DNA of 64,000 bases from Streptomyces sp. P3 (GTDB taxonomy: Bacteria > Actinomycetota > Actinomycetes > Streptomycetales > Streptomycetaceae): assembly GCA_016893485.2 (NCBI GenBank), contig JAFEKX020000001.1:3844001-3908000 (forward strand), given 5' to 3'. A program made the position numbers and the translations under genes. Below are positions 48,096 through 56,248 of this stretch, piece by piece (the stretch's first letter is position 1; each line of letters starts with the position of its first letter). The notes below the pieces were generated by a model. It was not told the origin of the DNA. It did no database searches and saw only the letters and a list, made by a program, of their open reading frames with translations.

Positions 48096-48511
48096 ATGAA
48101 CACGTACTGGTGGCTCGGGCTCGCGGCGGTGGTGTTGCTGGCGCTGGTCGCGACGCTGGTTGACGGGTGGGGGCGGTCGTCCCGGCGGGGGCGGGGGATC
48201 GGCCTCGGCCCGCGGAGATCTGGTGGGCGAACGTGCCCTACGAGGATCGACCCGGGGCGGCGAAGGACCGGCCCTGTCTGGTGCTGGCGGTGCGGGGGCG
48301 GAAGGTCACCGTCGCGAAGATCACCAGCAAGCAGCACGAGGGGCGGGGCGGGGTGATTCCCTTGCCGCCGGGGGCCGTTGGGGATGCTCAGGGGCGGGCC
48401 AGCTATCTGGAGACCGACGAGTTGAGGAAGGTGTCGGTGTCCGAGTTCCGGCGGCGGGTGGGGGTGGTGGACCCGGTCCTGTGGGATCAGGTCCGTCACC
48501 TCAGCGGTTGA
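48096..48511 (+). CDS. Membrane-anchored PemK/MazF-family protein, frameshifted
   Basis: Starts at ATG 48096. The N-terminus is a TM segment (YWWLGLAAVVLLALVATLVD), then a basic linker with a break near 48180, then the PemK/MazF fold: PAEIWWANVPYEDRPG, KDRPCLVLAVRGRKVTVAKI, VIPLPPGAVGDAQGRASYLE and RVGVVDPVLWDQVRHLSG. No antitoxin gene adjoins. MazF relatives are endoribonucleases, but a fixed membrane anchor and a conserved core location suggest a housekeeping or regulatory role instead. Confidence 0.8.
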
Positions 48512-48523
48512 GGGGTTTCGTTT

Positions 48524-48597
48524 TCGGGTGCGCGCCCGTGGGGGCTGGGCGCGCCCACGCGGCGGAGCCGCACATCGATACAGCCCCGCGCCCGTGA
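48524..48597. repeat. Streptomyces intergenic repeat between convergent genes
   Basis: GTGCGCGCCCGTGGGGGCTG and later CAGCCCCGCGCCCGTGAAAA form imperfect inverted arms around CGCGGCGGAGCCGC. Similar in composition to the elements at 7866 and 55537. It may end both cysM and the MazF-like transcript. Confidence 0.5.
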
Positions 48598-48607
48598 AAA
48601 CGTCACC

Positions 48608-49558
48608 TCACGCCCAGAGTTGGCCCTGCAGGGTGGCGATCGCCTCTTCTGTCGTCGCCGCCGTGTAGACGCCTGTCGACAGGTACTTCCAGCCGCCGTC
48701 CGCCACCACGAAGGCGATGTCCGCGGGCTCGCCCGCCGCTACGGCCTTCTTGCCTACGCCGATGGCCGCGTGGAGGGCCGCGCCGGTGGAGACGCCGGCG
48801 AAGATGCCCTCCTGTTGGAGGAGTTCCCGGGTCCGGGTGACCGCGTCGGCCGAGCCGACCGAGAAGCGGGTGGTGAGGACCGAGGCGTCGTAGAGCTCGG
48901 GGACGAAGCCCTCGTCGAGGTTGCGCAGGCCGTAGACCAGGTCGTCGTAGCGGGGTTCGGCGGCGACGATCTTCACGTCCGGCTTGTGTTCGCGGAGGTA
49001 GCGGCCGACGCCCATGAGCGTGCCCGTGGTGCCGAGGCCGGCGACGAAGTGGGTGATCGACGGGAGGTCGGTGAGGATCTCCGGGCCCGTCGTCGCGTAG
49101 TGGGCGCCCGCGTTGTCCGGGTTGCCGTACTGGTAGAGCATCACCCAGTCCGGGTGTTCGGCGGCGAGCTCCTTCGCCACGCGGACGGCCGTGTTGGAGC
49201 CGCCTGCCGCGGGGCTGGGGATGATCTCGGCGCCCCACATGTGGAGCAGGTCGCGGCGTTCCTGGGAGGTGTTCTCGGGCATCACGCAGACCATGCGGTA
49301 GCCCTTGAGCTTGGCGGCCATCGCGAGGGAGATGCCGGTGTTGCCCGAGGTCGGCTCCAGGATGGTGCAGCCGGGGGTGAGGCGGCCGTCCTTCTCCGCC
49401 TGTTCGATCATGTGCAGGGCCGGGCGGTCCTTGACCGAGCCGGTCGGGTTGCGGTCCTCCAGTTTGGCCCAGATGCGGACGTCGGTGGACGGCGAGAGCC
49501 GCGGCAGGCGCACCAGAGGGGTGTTGCCCACCGCGGCCAGCGGGGAGTCGTAACGCAT
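48608..49558 (-). CDS. cysM: CysM, O-phosphoserine/CysO-thiocarboxylate cysteine synthase
   Basis: Intact 316-residue PLP fold-type II enzyme. The PLP lysine is in RNPTGSVKDRPALHM, the substrate loop in LEPTSGNTGISLAMAAK and the phosphate-binding loop in VAGLGTTGTLMGVGRYL. The gene directly follows cysO (6 bp gap) and mec lies upstream, the set known from M. tuberculosis, where CysM uses O-phosphoserine and CysO-COSH as sulfur donor. Last gene of the unit. Confidence 0.95.
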   Translation of the reverse strand: MRYDSPLAAVGNTPLVRLPRLSPSTDVRIWAKLEDRNPTGSVKDRPALHMIEQAEKDGRLTPGCTILEPTSGNTGISLAMAAKLKGYRMVCVMPENTSQERRDLLHMWGAEIIPSPAAGGSNTAVRVAKELAAEHPDWVMLYQYGNPDNAGAHYATTGPEILTDLPSITHFVAGLGTTGTLMGVGRYLREHKPDVKIVAAEPRYDDLVYGLRNLDEGFVPELYDASVLTTRFSVGSADAVTRTRELLQQEGIFAGVSTGAALHAAIGVGKKAVAAGEPADIAFVVADGGWKYLSTGVYTAATTEEAIATLQGQLWA

Positions 49559-49564
49559 CGACGA

Positions 49565-49843
49565 TCAGGCCATGCCGCCGGCGACGGCCGGCAGGATCGT
49601 GACGTTGTCGCCGTCCGACAGCTTGGTGTTGATGCCGTCGAGGAAGCGGACGTCCTCGTCGTTCAGGTACACGTTGACGAAGCGGCGCAGTTCGCCGCCG
49701 TCCACGATGCGGGCCTGGATGCCCGCGTGCCGGGTCTCGAGGTCGGCGAAGAGCGCGGCGAGGTTCTCACCGGCACCCTCGACGGCCTTCTGGCCGTCGG
49801 TGTAGGTGCGGAGGATGGTGGGGATGCGGACCTCGATGGCCAT
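49565..49843 (-). CDS. cysO: CysO sulfur-carrier protein (MoaD/ThiS fold) ending GGMA
   Basis: Intact 92-residue ubiquitin-like carrier from ATG 49843, AGGAG eight bases upstream. Matches CysO: RIPTILRTYTDGQKAVEGAG, FVNVYLNDEDVRFLDG and DGDNVTILPAVAGGMA. The working form must end in Gly-Gly to become a thiocarboxylate, so the extra Met-Ala has to be removed first; the JAMM protease encoded upstream (mec) is a natural candidate. It carries sulfur for CysM. Confidence 0.93.
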   Translation of the reverse strand: MAIEVRIPTILRTYTDGQKAVEGAGENLAALFADLETRHAGIQARIVDGGELRRFVNVYLNDEDVRFLDGINTKLSDGDNVTILPAVAGGMA

Positions 49844-49945
49844 GGCAAGGGGCTCCTGTTCGGAAGCGGAAGGGTCTGGTCTCGGTGGCGCGCAGCCGGG
49901 CATGGGCGCGCCGCGGCGCACGGCCGTACGGCGACAGCGCGGGGG

Positions 49946-50041
49946 TCAACAGATGGCGCTGTTCGACCTGCACAGGTCGACGTGCAGCCGCGCCACGAGC
50001 AGCGTGCCCGGCGCCTTGTCGCTCACGTCGAGAAGAACCAT
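49946..50041 (-). CDS. Cysteine-responsive leader peptide upstream of cysO-cysM
   Basis: A 31-codon frame from ATG 50041 to TGA 49946, with the block LLVARLHVDLC followed by RSNSAIC. Short peptides with RLHVDL-C-R-S and a terminal Cys are recurring leaders of sulfur genes in actinobacteria. Two Cys codons (TGC, TGT) lie in the last eight positions, where slow reading at low Cys-tRNA could change the downstream RNA fold. The next 100 bases before cysO are GC-rich with possible hairpins (GCGCGCCGCGGCGC). Confidence 0.75.
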   Translation of the reverse strand: MVLLDVSDKAPGTLLVARLHVDLCRSNSAIC

Positions 50042-50131
50042 GGGTTCATCGTATCGATTCCCTGTCCGGTCCCCGGTAGGGGATCTCACGCTTCGGACGG
50101 ATTTCATCCGGAGTACGAGATCACGACGGGA

Positions 50132-50560
50132 TCAGTACGACTCCACCACCTTGACGTCCTCCTCCGTGACCACGCCTTCCAGGATCTGGTACGAGCGGAA
50201 CTGGAAGGGGCCCGCCTCGTCGGTGTCGGCGGTGGAGACGAGGACGTAGTGGGCGCCGGGTTCGTTGGCGTAGGCGATGTCGGTGCGGGAGGGGTAGGCC
50301 TCGGTCGCGGTGTGGGAGTGGTAGATGATCACCGGCTCCTCGTCGCGGTCGTCCAGGTCGCGGTAGAGCTTGAGCAGGTCCTGCGAGTCGAACTCGTAGA
50401 ACGTGGGTGAGCGGGCCGCGTTCAGCATCGGGACGAAGCGCTCGGGGCGGCCCTCGCCCACCGGGCCCGCGACGACTCCGCACGCCTCGTCGGGGTGGTC
50501 CGCGCGCGCGTGGGCGACGATCTGGTCGAAGAGGGCCTGGGTGATGGTCAGGGTCGGCAT
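50132..50560 (-). CDS. mec: Mec, JAMM/M67-family metallopeptidase releasing cysteine from CysO-Cys
   Basis: Intact 142-residue protein from ATG 50560. The JAMM zinc motif is HSHTATEAYPSRTD (HxH-x7-S-x2-D), with the distal Glu in DEACGVVAG. In M. tuberculosis Mec+ cleaves CysO-cysteine to free cysteine. It lies upstream of cysO-cysM on the same strand, separated by 288 bp holding a leader peptide, so cysO-cysM may also have their own promoter. Confidence 0.92.
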   Translation of the reverse strand: MPTLTITQALFDQIVAHARADHPDEACGVVAGPVGEGRPERFVPMLNAARSPTFYEFDSQDLLKLYRDLDDRDEEPVIIYHSHTATEAYPSRTDIAYANEPGAHYVLVSTADTDEAGPFQFRSYQILEGVVTEEDVKVVESY

Positions 50561-50691
50561 GGTCGTCAGGATAAGCAGGAAATCGAAAGGGGCCGCGCTC
50601 AGCGCGTCAGGCAGGGTGGTGGTGGGCGACGGGTGGGCCGCCCCGTACCGAGTGGTGGTACGGAGCGGCCCATATGCCGGGATCGGGCGGG

Positions 50692-52115
50692 TCAGCCGAC
50701 CTTCTCGAACTCCGGGTCGCGGCGCTCGGTGATCTGCGGGTTGCGGGACTTGAGGACGAACCAGCCCGCGGCCAGGGCGACGGTCCAGCCGGCCATGACG
50801 TAGAGACAGACCCGGGAGTCGGGGTCGTAGGCGATGAGGCCGGTGACGAAGAGGAGGAAGGCGATGGCGATCCAGCTGCACTTCGCGCCGCCGGGGGCCG
50901 GGAACGACGAGGCCGGGAGGCGGCCCGCGTCGACGGCTCGGCGGTAGAGGACGTGGCTGATCAGGATCATCAGCCAGGTCCAGATGCCGGCGGCGGTGGC
51001 CACCGAGGTGACGTAGCCGAACGCCTTCTCCGGGACGACGTAGTTGAGGACGACGCCGATGCCCATGAAGGCGACGGAGATGGTGATGCCGGTCGCCGGG
51101 GTCTTGGAGGCGGACAGCCTGCTGAAGACCTTCGGGGCCTCGCCGTTGTCCGCGAGGGTGCGGAGCATGCGGCCCGTGGAGTACATGCCCGAGTTGCAGG
51201 ACGACAGGGCCGCGGTGAGGACCACGAAGTTGACGATTCCAGCGCCCGCCGGGATGCCGATCTTCGCGAAGGCCTCGACGAACGGGCTGACGCCGGGGGC
51301 GAATTCGGTCCACTTCACGACGCAGAGGATGACGGTGAGCGCGCCGACGTAGAAGAGGGCGATGCGCCAGGGGAGGTGTTGATCGCCTTGGGGAGGGTCT
51401 TCTCCGGGTTCTCGGACTCGCCCGCGGTGACGCCGACCAGTTCGACGGCGAGGTAGGCGAACATCACGCCCTGGAGGGTCATCAGGGAGGAGCCGATGCC
51501 CTTGGGGAAGAAGCCGTCGAACTGCCAGAGGTTGGCCACGGAGGCGGTGTCACCGGCGCTGCTGAAGCCGAAGGTGAGGACGCCGAGGCCGATCACGATC
51601 ATGCCGATCAGGGCGGTGACCTTGACCATCGAGAACCAGAACTCGATCTCGCCGAACAGCTTCACCGAGATCAGGTTGGCCACGAAGAGGACGACCAGGA
51701 AGGCGAGTGCGGTCACCCACTGGGAGACGGCGGGGAACCAGTAGTTGACGTAGATGGCGGCGGCCGTGAGTTCGGCCATGCCGGTGACCACCCACATCAG
51801 CCAGTACGTCCAGGCGGTGAAGTAGCCGAAGAACGGGCCGAGGAACTCGCGTGAGTACTCCGCGAAGGAGCCCGACACCGGGCGGTACAGGAGCAGTTCG
51901 CCCAGGGCCCGCATGATGAAGAAGATGATCACGCCCGCGAGGGCGTACATGAAGATGAGGCTGGGTCCGGCCTTGGCGATGTTCGCCCCGGCCCCCAGGA
52001 AGAGGCCGACGCCGACGGCGCCGCCGATCGCGATCATCTGGACCTGACGGCTGCCGAGCCCGCGCTCGTACCCCTCCTCGGGGGTGCTGTCCGTCTCGAC
52101 CTGAGCGGAGGTCAT
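50692..52115 (-). CDS. Amino acid permease (APC superfamily), one frameshift
   Basis: About 474 residues from ATG 52115 with some 12 TM segments. The first shows the family motif IAIGGAVGVGLFLGAGANIA, then PVSGSFAEYSREFLGPFFGY and VTAGESENPEKTLPKAIN. A missing base near 51375 breaks the frame before WRIALFYVGALTVILCVVKW. Similar to the AnsP/LysP/GABA permease group; the amino acid is not predictable. It is placed inside the mec-aosR synteny block. Confidence 0.88.
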
Positions 52116-52411
52116 GTGTGGTGCGCCTTTCTCCGAATCCCCGTGAACTGGAGCTGCCCGGCCGAGGTCCGTCGGCCGTACGGCGAACCCGGCGGGACAT
52201 GGGTGGCGTCCGCCGGGCGGTCGTGAAGATCTATCACGGTCGCGCCGGTGATCATCGGCGGAGTTTGTGGCGCACACCACAGGAAGAAGCGGACAAAATG
52301 CCGCCGGGGGCAGCAATCCCGGCCGCTGTGGTGACCTCATCGTTATGCGGATTTGAGCGTCCGCTGAGCGAACACGGCATCGTCACATATCGCGGTACGA
52401 GGCCCGGCGTA
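52116..52411. promoter_or_regulatory. Upstream region of the amino acid permease with a palindrome
   Basis: A 296-bp gap without a gene. CGTGAAGATCTATCACG at 52222-52238 is nearly symmetric (CGTGA and TCACG around AGATCT), about 105 bp before the permease start. It could be an operator. Nothing else could be identified. Confidence 0.4.
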
Positions 52412-53017
52412 TCACCGCATAAGGGTCGAGACGAGGGTCTCCTGAAGCCCGCCCAGCCAGAGGTACGCCATCACCATCGGCTTGCGCGGGTCCTCGTCCG
52501 GGAGCCGGTAGAGGTCGTCGGTGTCGTCCTCGTCGGTGATGTCGAGACGTGAACCGATCGCCAGGCGCAGGTCGTTGAGCGCGCCGAGCCACTGCCGGGA
52601 CTCCTCGGCGCTGAGCTTGAGGATCGCGCCGCCGTCACCGCCGGGGGTCAGCGCGTCCAGGGTGCGGACCACCGCGAGGGCGTTCTCCCGCTTGCCCGCG
52701 CGCAGGTCGTTCTCGGTGAAGCGGCGGAACTCGGCGGAGTGCGCCATCCGTTCCTCCGCGTCCTGCGGGGAGTCGGGGGCCTGCTCCGGGTCGGTGTAGG
52801 CGTCCGGGAACAAGCGCCGGAGCACCGGGTCGGCGGGCGGCTCGCTCGGGCCCTCGGCGAAGAGCTCCGCGAGGGGGTCGTCGGAGGCGTCCTCGCCCGG
52901 TCCCGGGCCGATCAGCTCGAGGAGCTGCACGGCCAGCGAGCGGATGATGGAGATCTCGACGTCGTCGAGCGCGACGGCCGCGCCGCCGCCGTGGAGCGGT
53001 TCGAAGTGTCCTGGCAT
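52412..53017 (-). CDS. aosR: DUF2017 / AosR-type redox regulator
   Basis: Intact 201-residue protein. DUF2017 features: GGAAVALDDVEISIIRSLAV with LLELIGPGPG, RRLFPDAYTDP, EFRRFTENDLRAGKRENALA, and the C-terminal AYLWLGGLQETLVSTLMR. The orthologue AosR (Rv1332) of M. tuberculosis is an actinomycete-specific redox-responsive factor that activates mec-cysO-cysM. Here it is placed between clpS and the permease, in the same order. The symbol rests on orthology and position. Confidence 0.82.
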   Translation of the reverse strand: MPGHFEPLHGGGAAVALDDVEISIIRSLAVQLLELIGPGPGEDASDDPLAELFAEGPSEPPADPVLRRLFPDAYTDPEQAPDSPQDAEERMAHSAEFRRFTENDLRAGKRENALAVVRTLDALTPGGDGGAILKLSAEESRQWLGALNDLRLAIGSRLDITDEDDTDDLYRLPDEDPRKPMVMAYLWLGGLQETLVSTLMR

Positions 53018-53029
53018 CGGGATGGGTCG

Positions 53030-53346
53030 CTACTTCCGGTCCTGCTGGAGGGTGGCCCACAGACCGTAGCCGTGCATCGCCTGCACGTCGCGCTCCATCT
53101 CCTCGCGGCTTCCGCTGGAGACGACCGCGCGGCCCTTGTGGTGGACGTCCATCATGAGCTTGGTGGCCTTGTCCTTGAGTAGCCGAAGTAGGTCTGGAAG
53201 ACGTACGCGACATAGCTCATCAGGTTGACCGGGTCGTTGTGCACGATCGTGACCCAGGGGACGTCCGGCTCGGGTACGGCGAAGACCTCCTCCGCCGACT
53301 CGGTGCGTTCGATCTCCAGGGGTGCGGGTGACGTCACACGGCCCAT
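53030..53346 (-). CDS. clpS: ClpS adaptor protein, one frameshift
   Basis: Starts at ATG 53346 (MGRVTSPAPLEIERT). The substrate-binding core is VTIVHNDPVNLMSYVAYVFQ, then after a missing base near 53176 DKATKLMMDVHHKGRAVVSS and EEMERDVQAMHGYGLWATL. ClpS delivers N-degron substrates to ClpC/ClpA. It precedes aosR by 12 bp on the same strand, so the two are probably co-transcribed. Divergent from pncB. Confidence 0.92.
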
Positions 53347-53502
53347 GCTGCCACCACAAGGGGCCCCCGCACAAATGGGCCCCACAAATCGTCAGAGTGA
53401 CGAGATGGGAGTACGATCCCTTGCCATGCGGCACACACCGGGGACAACCCCGGACCCCGGCGGACCTGGGGGCACCCTGAAAATCACGACCAGGAGAGTT
53501 CA

Positions 53503-54849
53503 GTGGACGTAGCGGACCTTGGGCTGCCGGTGGACGTTCCCTCGACGGCGCTCTTCACCGACCACTACGAGCTGACGATGCTGCAGGCCGCCCTCAAGGC
53601 GGGCACGGCCGACCGGCGTTCGGTCTTCGAGGTCTTCACCCGGCGGCTGCCCGAAGGGCGGCGCTACGGCGTCGTCGCGGGCACCGGACGCGTCCTGGAC
53701 GCGGTGGAGAACTTCCGGTTCGACGCGGACGTCCTCGGCTTCCTGCGCGAGCACGACGTCGTCAACGAGGAGACCCTGGAGTGGCTCGGCGCCTACCGCT
53801 TCAGCGGGGACGTCTGGGGCTACCCGGAGGGCGAGGTGTACTTCCCGGGCTCGCCGATCATGCGCGTCGAGGGGTCGTTCGCCGAGTGCGTGCTGCTGGA
53901 GACGGTGATCCTCTCCATCCTCAACCACGACTCCGCGATCGCGGCCGCCGCCTCCCGCATGGCCTCCGCCGCCGGGGACCGCCCGCTGATCGAGATGGGC
54001 GCCCGCCGCACCCACGAGCTGGCCGCCGTCGCCGCCTCCCGCGCCGCCTACGTCGGCGGCTTCGCCAGCACCTCCGACCTCGCGGCCGGCTTCCGCTACG
54101 GCATCCCGACCGTCGGCACCTCCGCGCACGCCTTCACCCTCCTCCACGACAACGAACGCGACGCGTTCCAGGCCCAGGTGGACTCGCTGGGCCGGAACAC
54201 CACCCTGCTCGTCGACACGTACGACGTCACCGAGGCCGTCCGTACGGCGGTGGAGGTCGCCGGGCCCGAACTCGGCGCCGTCCGCATCGACTCCGGCGAC
54301 CTGCTGCTCGTCGCACACCGGGTGCGGCAGCAGCTGGACGAGCTGGGCGCCGTCACCACGAAGATCGTGGTGACCTCCGACCTCGACGAGTACGCCATCG
54401 CCTCGCTGGCGGCGGCACCCGTGGACGCGTACGGCGTCGGCACCCAGCTGGTGACCGGCTCCGGGCACCCGACCTGCTCGATGGTCTACAAACTGGTCGC
54501 CCGCGCCGAGTCCGCCGACCCGAAGGCGCCGCTCGTGCCGGTCGCGAAGAAGTCCAGCGGGGGCAAGACGTCGATCGGCGGGCGCAAGTGGGCCGCGCGA
54601 CGCCTGGACGGCGACGGGTTCGCCGAGGCCGAGGTCATCGGCACCGGACCGGTCCCGCCGGAGCTCGCCGACCGGCAGCTGCTCGTCGAGCTGGTCAAGG
54701 GCGGCGAGGTCGTCGCCCGCGAACCGCTGGACGTCGTACGCGACCGGCATGCCGTCGCCCGCGCCAACCTGCCGTTGTCGGCGACCCAGTTGTCGCGCGG
54801 GGAGGCCGTGATTCCGACGGAGTACGTGCAGCTGCGGTCGGGTAGTTAA
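53503..54849 (+). CDS. pncB: Nicotinate phosphoribosyltransferase
   Basis: Intact 448-residue enzyme from GTG 53503 with AGGAG six bases upstream. Motifs: ALFTDHYELTMLQAALKAG, the phosphorylatable histidine in TVGTSAHAFTLLHD, VRIDSGDLLLVAHRVR and GVGTQLVTGSGHPTCSMVYK. It makes nicotinate mononucleotide from nicotinate and PRPP, with ATP, in NAD salvage. The nicotinamidase gene follows 86 bp later on the same strand. Confidence 0.95.
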   Translation: MDVADLGLPVDVPSTALFTDHYELTMLQAALKAGTADRRSVFEVFTRRLPEGRRYGVVAGTGRVLDAVENFRFDADVLGFLREHDVVNEETLEWLGAYRFSGDVWGYPEGEVYFPGSPIMRVEGSFAECVLLETVILSILNHDSAIAAAASRMASAAGDRPLIEMGARRTHELAAVAASRAAYVGGFASTSDLAAGFRYGIPTVGTSAHAFTLLHDNERDAFQAQVDSLGRNTTLLVDTYDVTEAVRTAVEVAGPELGAVRIDSGDLLLVAHRVRQQLDELGAVTTKIVVTSDLDEYAIASLAAAPVDAYGVGTQLVTGSGHPTCSMVYKLVARAESADPKAPLVPVAKKSSGGKTSIGGRKWAARRLDGDGFAEAEVIGTGPVPPELADRQLLVELVKGGEVVAREPLDVVRDRHAVARANLPLSATQLSRGEAVIPTEYVQLRSGS

Positions 54850-54935
54850 GACCCGCACGAAAATCAGGGGTGCGCCCTCCCGCAGTACCGCCGAAGTCTC
54901 TAGGCTCGAATCTCACACCGTCAAAGGACACCACC

Positions 54936-55520
54936 ATGCGCCGCGCCTTGATCGTCGTTGACGTGCAGAACGACTTCTGCGAGGGAGGCAGCCTCGCGGT
55001 GTCCGGGGGCGCGGACGTGGCCGCCGCCGTGACCGAGCTGATCGGGCAGGCGCCCGCCGGCTATCGGCACGTCGTGGCCACCCGCGATCACCACATCGCG
55101 CCCGGCGGGCACTTCGCCGACAACCCCGACTACGTGCACTCCTGGCCCGCGCACTGTGTCGCGGGTACGGAGGGGGTCGGCTTCCATCCGAACTTCGCGC
55201 CCGCGGTGGCATCCGGGGCGATCGACGCCGTGTTCGACAAGGGGGCGTACGCGGCGGCGTACAGCGGGTTCGAGGGGCGGGACGAGAACGGGGTTTCGCT
55301 TGGGGAGTGGTTGCGGGCGCGGGAGATCTCCGAGGTGGACGTGGTCGGGATCGCCACCGACCACTGCGTGAAGGCGACGGCGCTCGATGCGGTGCGGGAA
55401 GGGTTCCGTACGCAGGTGTTGCTCGATCTCACGGCCGGGGTGGCCAAGGAGACCACCGACCGGGCGCTGGAGGAACTGCGTTCGGCCGGCGTGGACCTGA
55501 CCGGGAAACCCGTCGTCTAG
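54936..55520 (+). CDS. pncA: Nicotinamidase
   Basis: Intact 194-residue isochorismatase-fold enzyme from ATG 54936. Catalytic Asp in IVVDVQNDFCEGGSLAVSGG, metal ligands in TRDHHIAPGGHF, general-base Lys in FDKGAYAAAYSGFEG and nucleophilic Cys in IATDHCVKATALDAV. It converts nicotinamide to nicotinate, which PncB then uses. The pair forms the classic Preiss-Handler salvage input. Confidence 0.95.
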   Translation: MRRALIVVDVQNDFCEGGSLAVSGGADVAAAVTELIGQAPAGYRHVVATRDHHIAPGGHFADNPDYVHSWPAHCVAGTEGVGFHPNFAPAVASGAIDAVFDKGAYAAAYSGFEGRDENGVSLGEWLRAREISEVDVVGIATDHCVKATALDAVREGFRTQVLLDLTAGVAKETTDRALEELRSAGVDLTGKPVV

Positions 55521-55536
55521 TTTGTTTTATGTCTGC

Positions 55537-55730
55537 GCGCCGGTGGGGGCTGGTCGCGCCGTTCCCCGCGCCCCTGAGGGGCGCGTACAGCGCCGGGAGA
55601 ATTCAACCCGCAGCGACCATCGCGGCGCCAGCCGCGCCTAAAGGGGCGCGGGGAACGGCGCGACCGGCCCCACCGGGCCCGCGCCCAAAACTCAACCCCG
55701 CTTTTAAGGGGCGCGGGAACGGCGCGAAGC
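55537..55730. repeat. Inverted and direct Streptomyces intergenic repeats
   Basis: GGTCGCGCCGTTCCCCGCGC (24-bp arm at 55552-55575) pairs perfectly with its reverse complement at 55642-55665, and the pairing extends outward with few mismatches to about 55540 and 55680. A third, partial copy (AAGGGGCGCGGGAACGGCGC) is at 55707-55727. The 240-bp gap between pncA and the next gene is made almost wholly of this material. Confidence 0.85.
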
Positions 55731-55760
55731 CCCACCACCCCGCACACGGCACACAACCGC

Positions 55761-56124
55761 TCACGCCGGCGCAGCCGGGCGGCGAAGCAGCGCCTTGATC
55801 GGGTGCCACAGCTCCTGGGGCAGTTCGCGGCCCGGGATCACGACAGCGTTGTCAGGCGGAGGGGCCGTGCGCCATATCAGCCCATCGGGGTGGTGCAGGA
55901 CGGCCGTGATCTCGTCCGGCGTGGGCGGCTCCGCGTTGCCCCCGCAGGTAGACGGCCCGCATCCCGAGGTTGCGGAGCCGCGTCAGCGCCCAGGCCCGGT
56001 TGCGGGCGTGCACGAGCACGCGGACGCAGCCGTCACCCTGGGCGCTGGGTCTGGGCAGGTTCAACGCCACCACCACGCTGCCGGTCGGCAGCTTGCAGAA
56101 ACCTCCTGCGGACAATGCGGTCAC
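55761..56124 (-). CDS. Small hypothetical protein, one frameshift
   Basis: From GTG 56124: VTALSAGGFCKLPTGSVVVA and VRVLVHARNRAWALTRLRNL, then GMRAVYLRG. A base is missing near 55940, after which AEPPTPDEITAVLHHPDGLI and WRTAPPPDNAVVIPGRELPQ continue to TGA 55761. About 120 residues, mixed alpha/beta. The two halves form one sensible protein, but I do not recognise the family. It lies beyond the terminator of the M6 protease gene. Confidence 0.55.
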
Positions 56125-56187
56125 ACCCCTGGCGGGTCGGATTCGATGTCGGTGTCAATAAGCCAAGCACAGGACGCACCTAAACAC

Positions 56188-56224
56188 GTATCGGCGGCGA
56201 CCCGCCAGGGGTCACCGCCGATAC
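56188..56224 (-). terminator. Hairpin terminator of the M6 protease gene
   Basis: GTATCGGCGGCGACCC and GGGTCACCGCCGATAC form a 16-bp stem with one mismatch, 25 bp beyond the protease stop. Confidence 0.8.
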
Positions 56225-56248
56225 CTTTCTGACCTGCGCTTTTACCGA

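Noticed and set aside
53500..54858. Open frame antisense to the whole pncB gene
   Set aside because: Mirror frame produced by GC-rich third positions; pncB on the plus strand is complete with conserved motifs.
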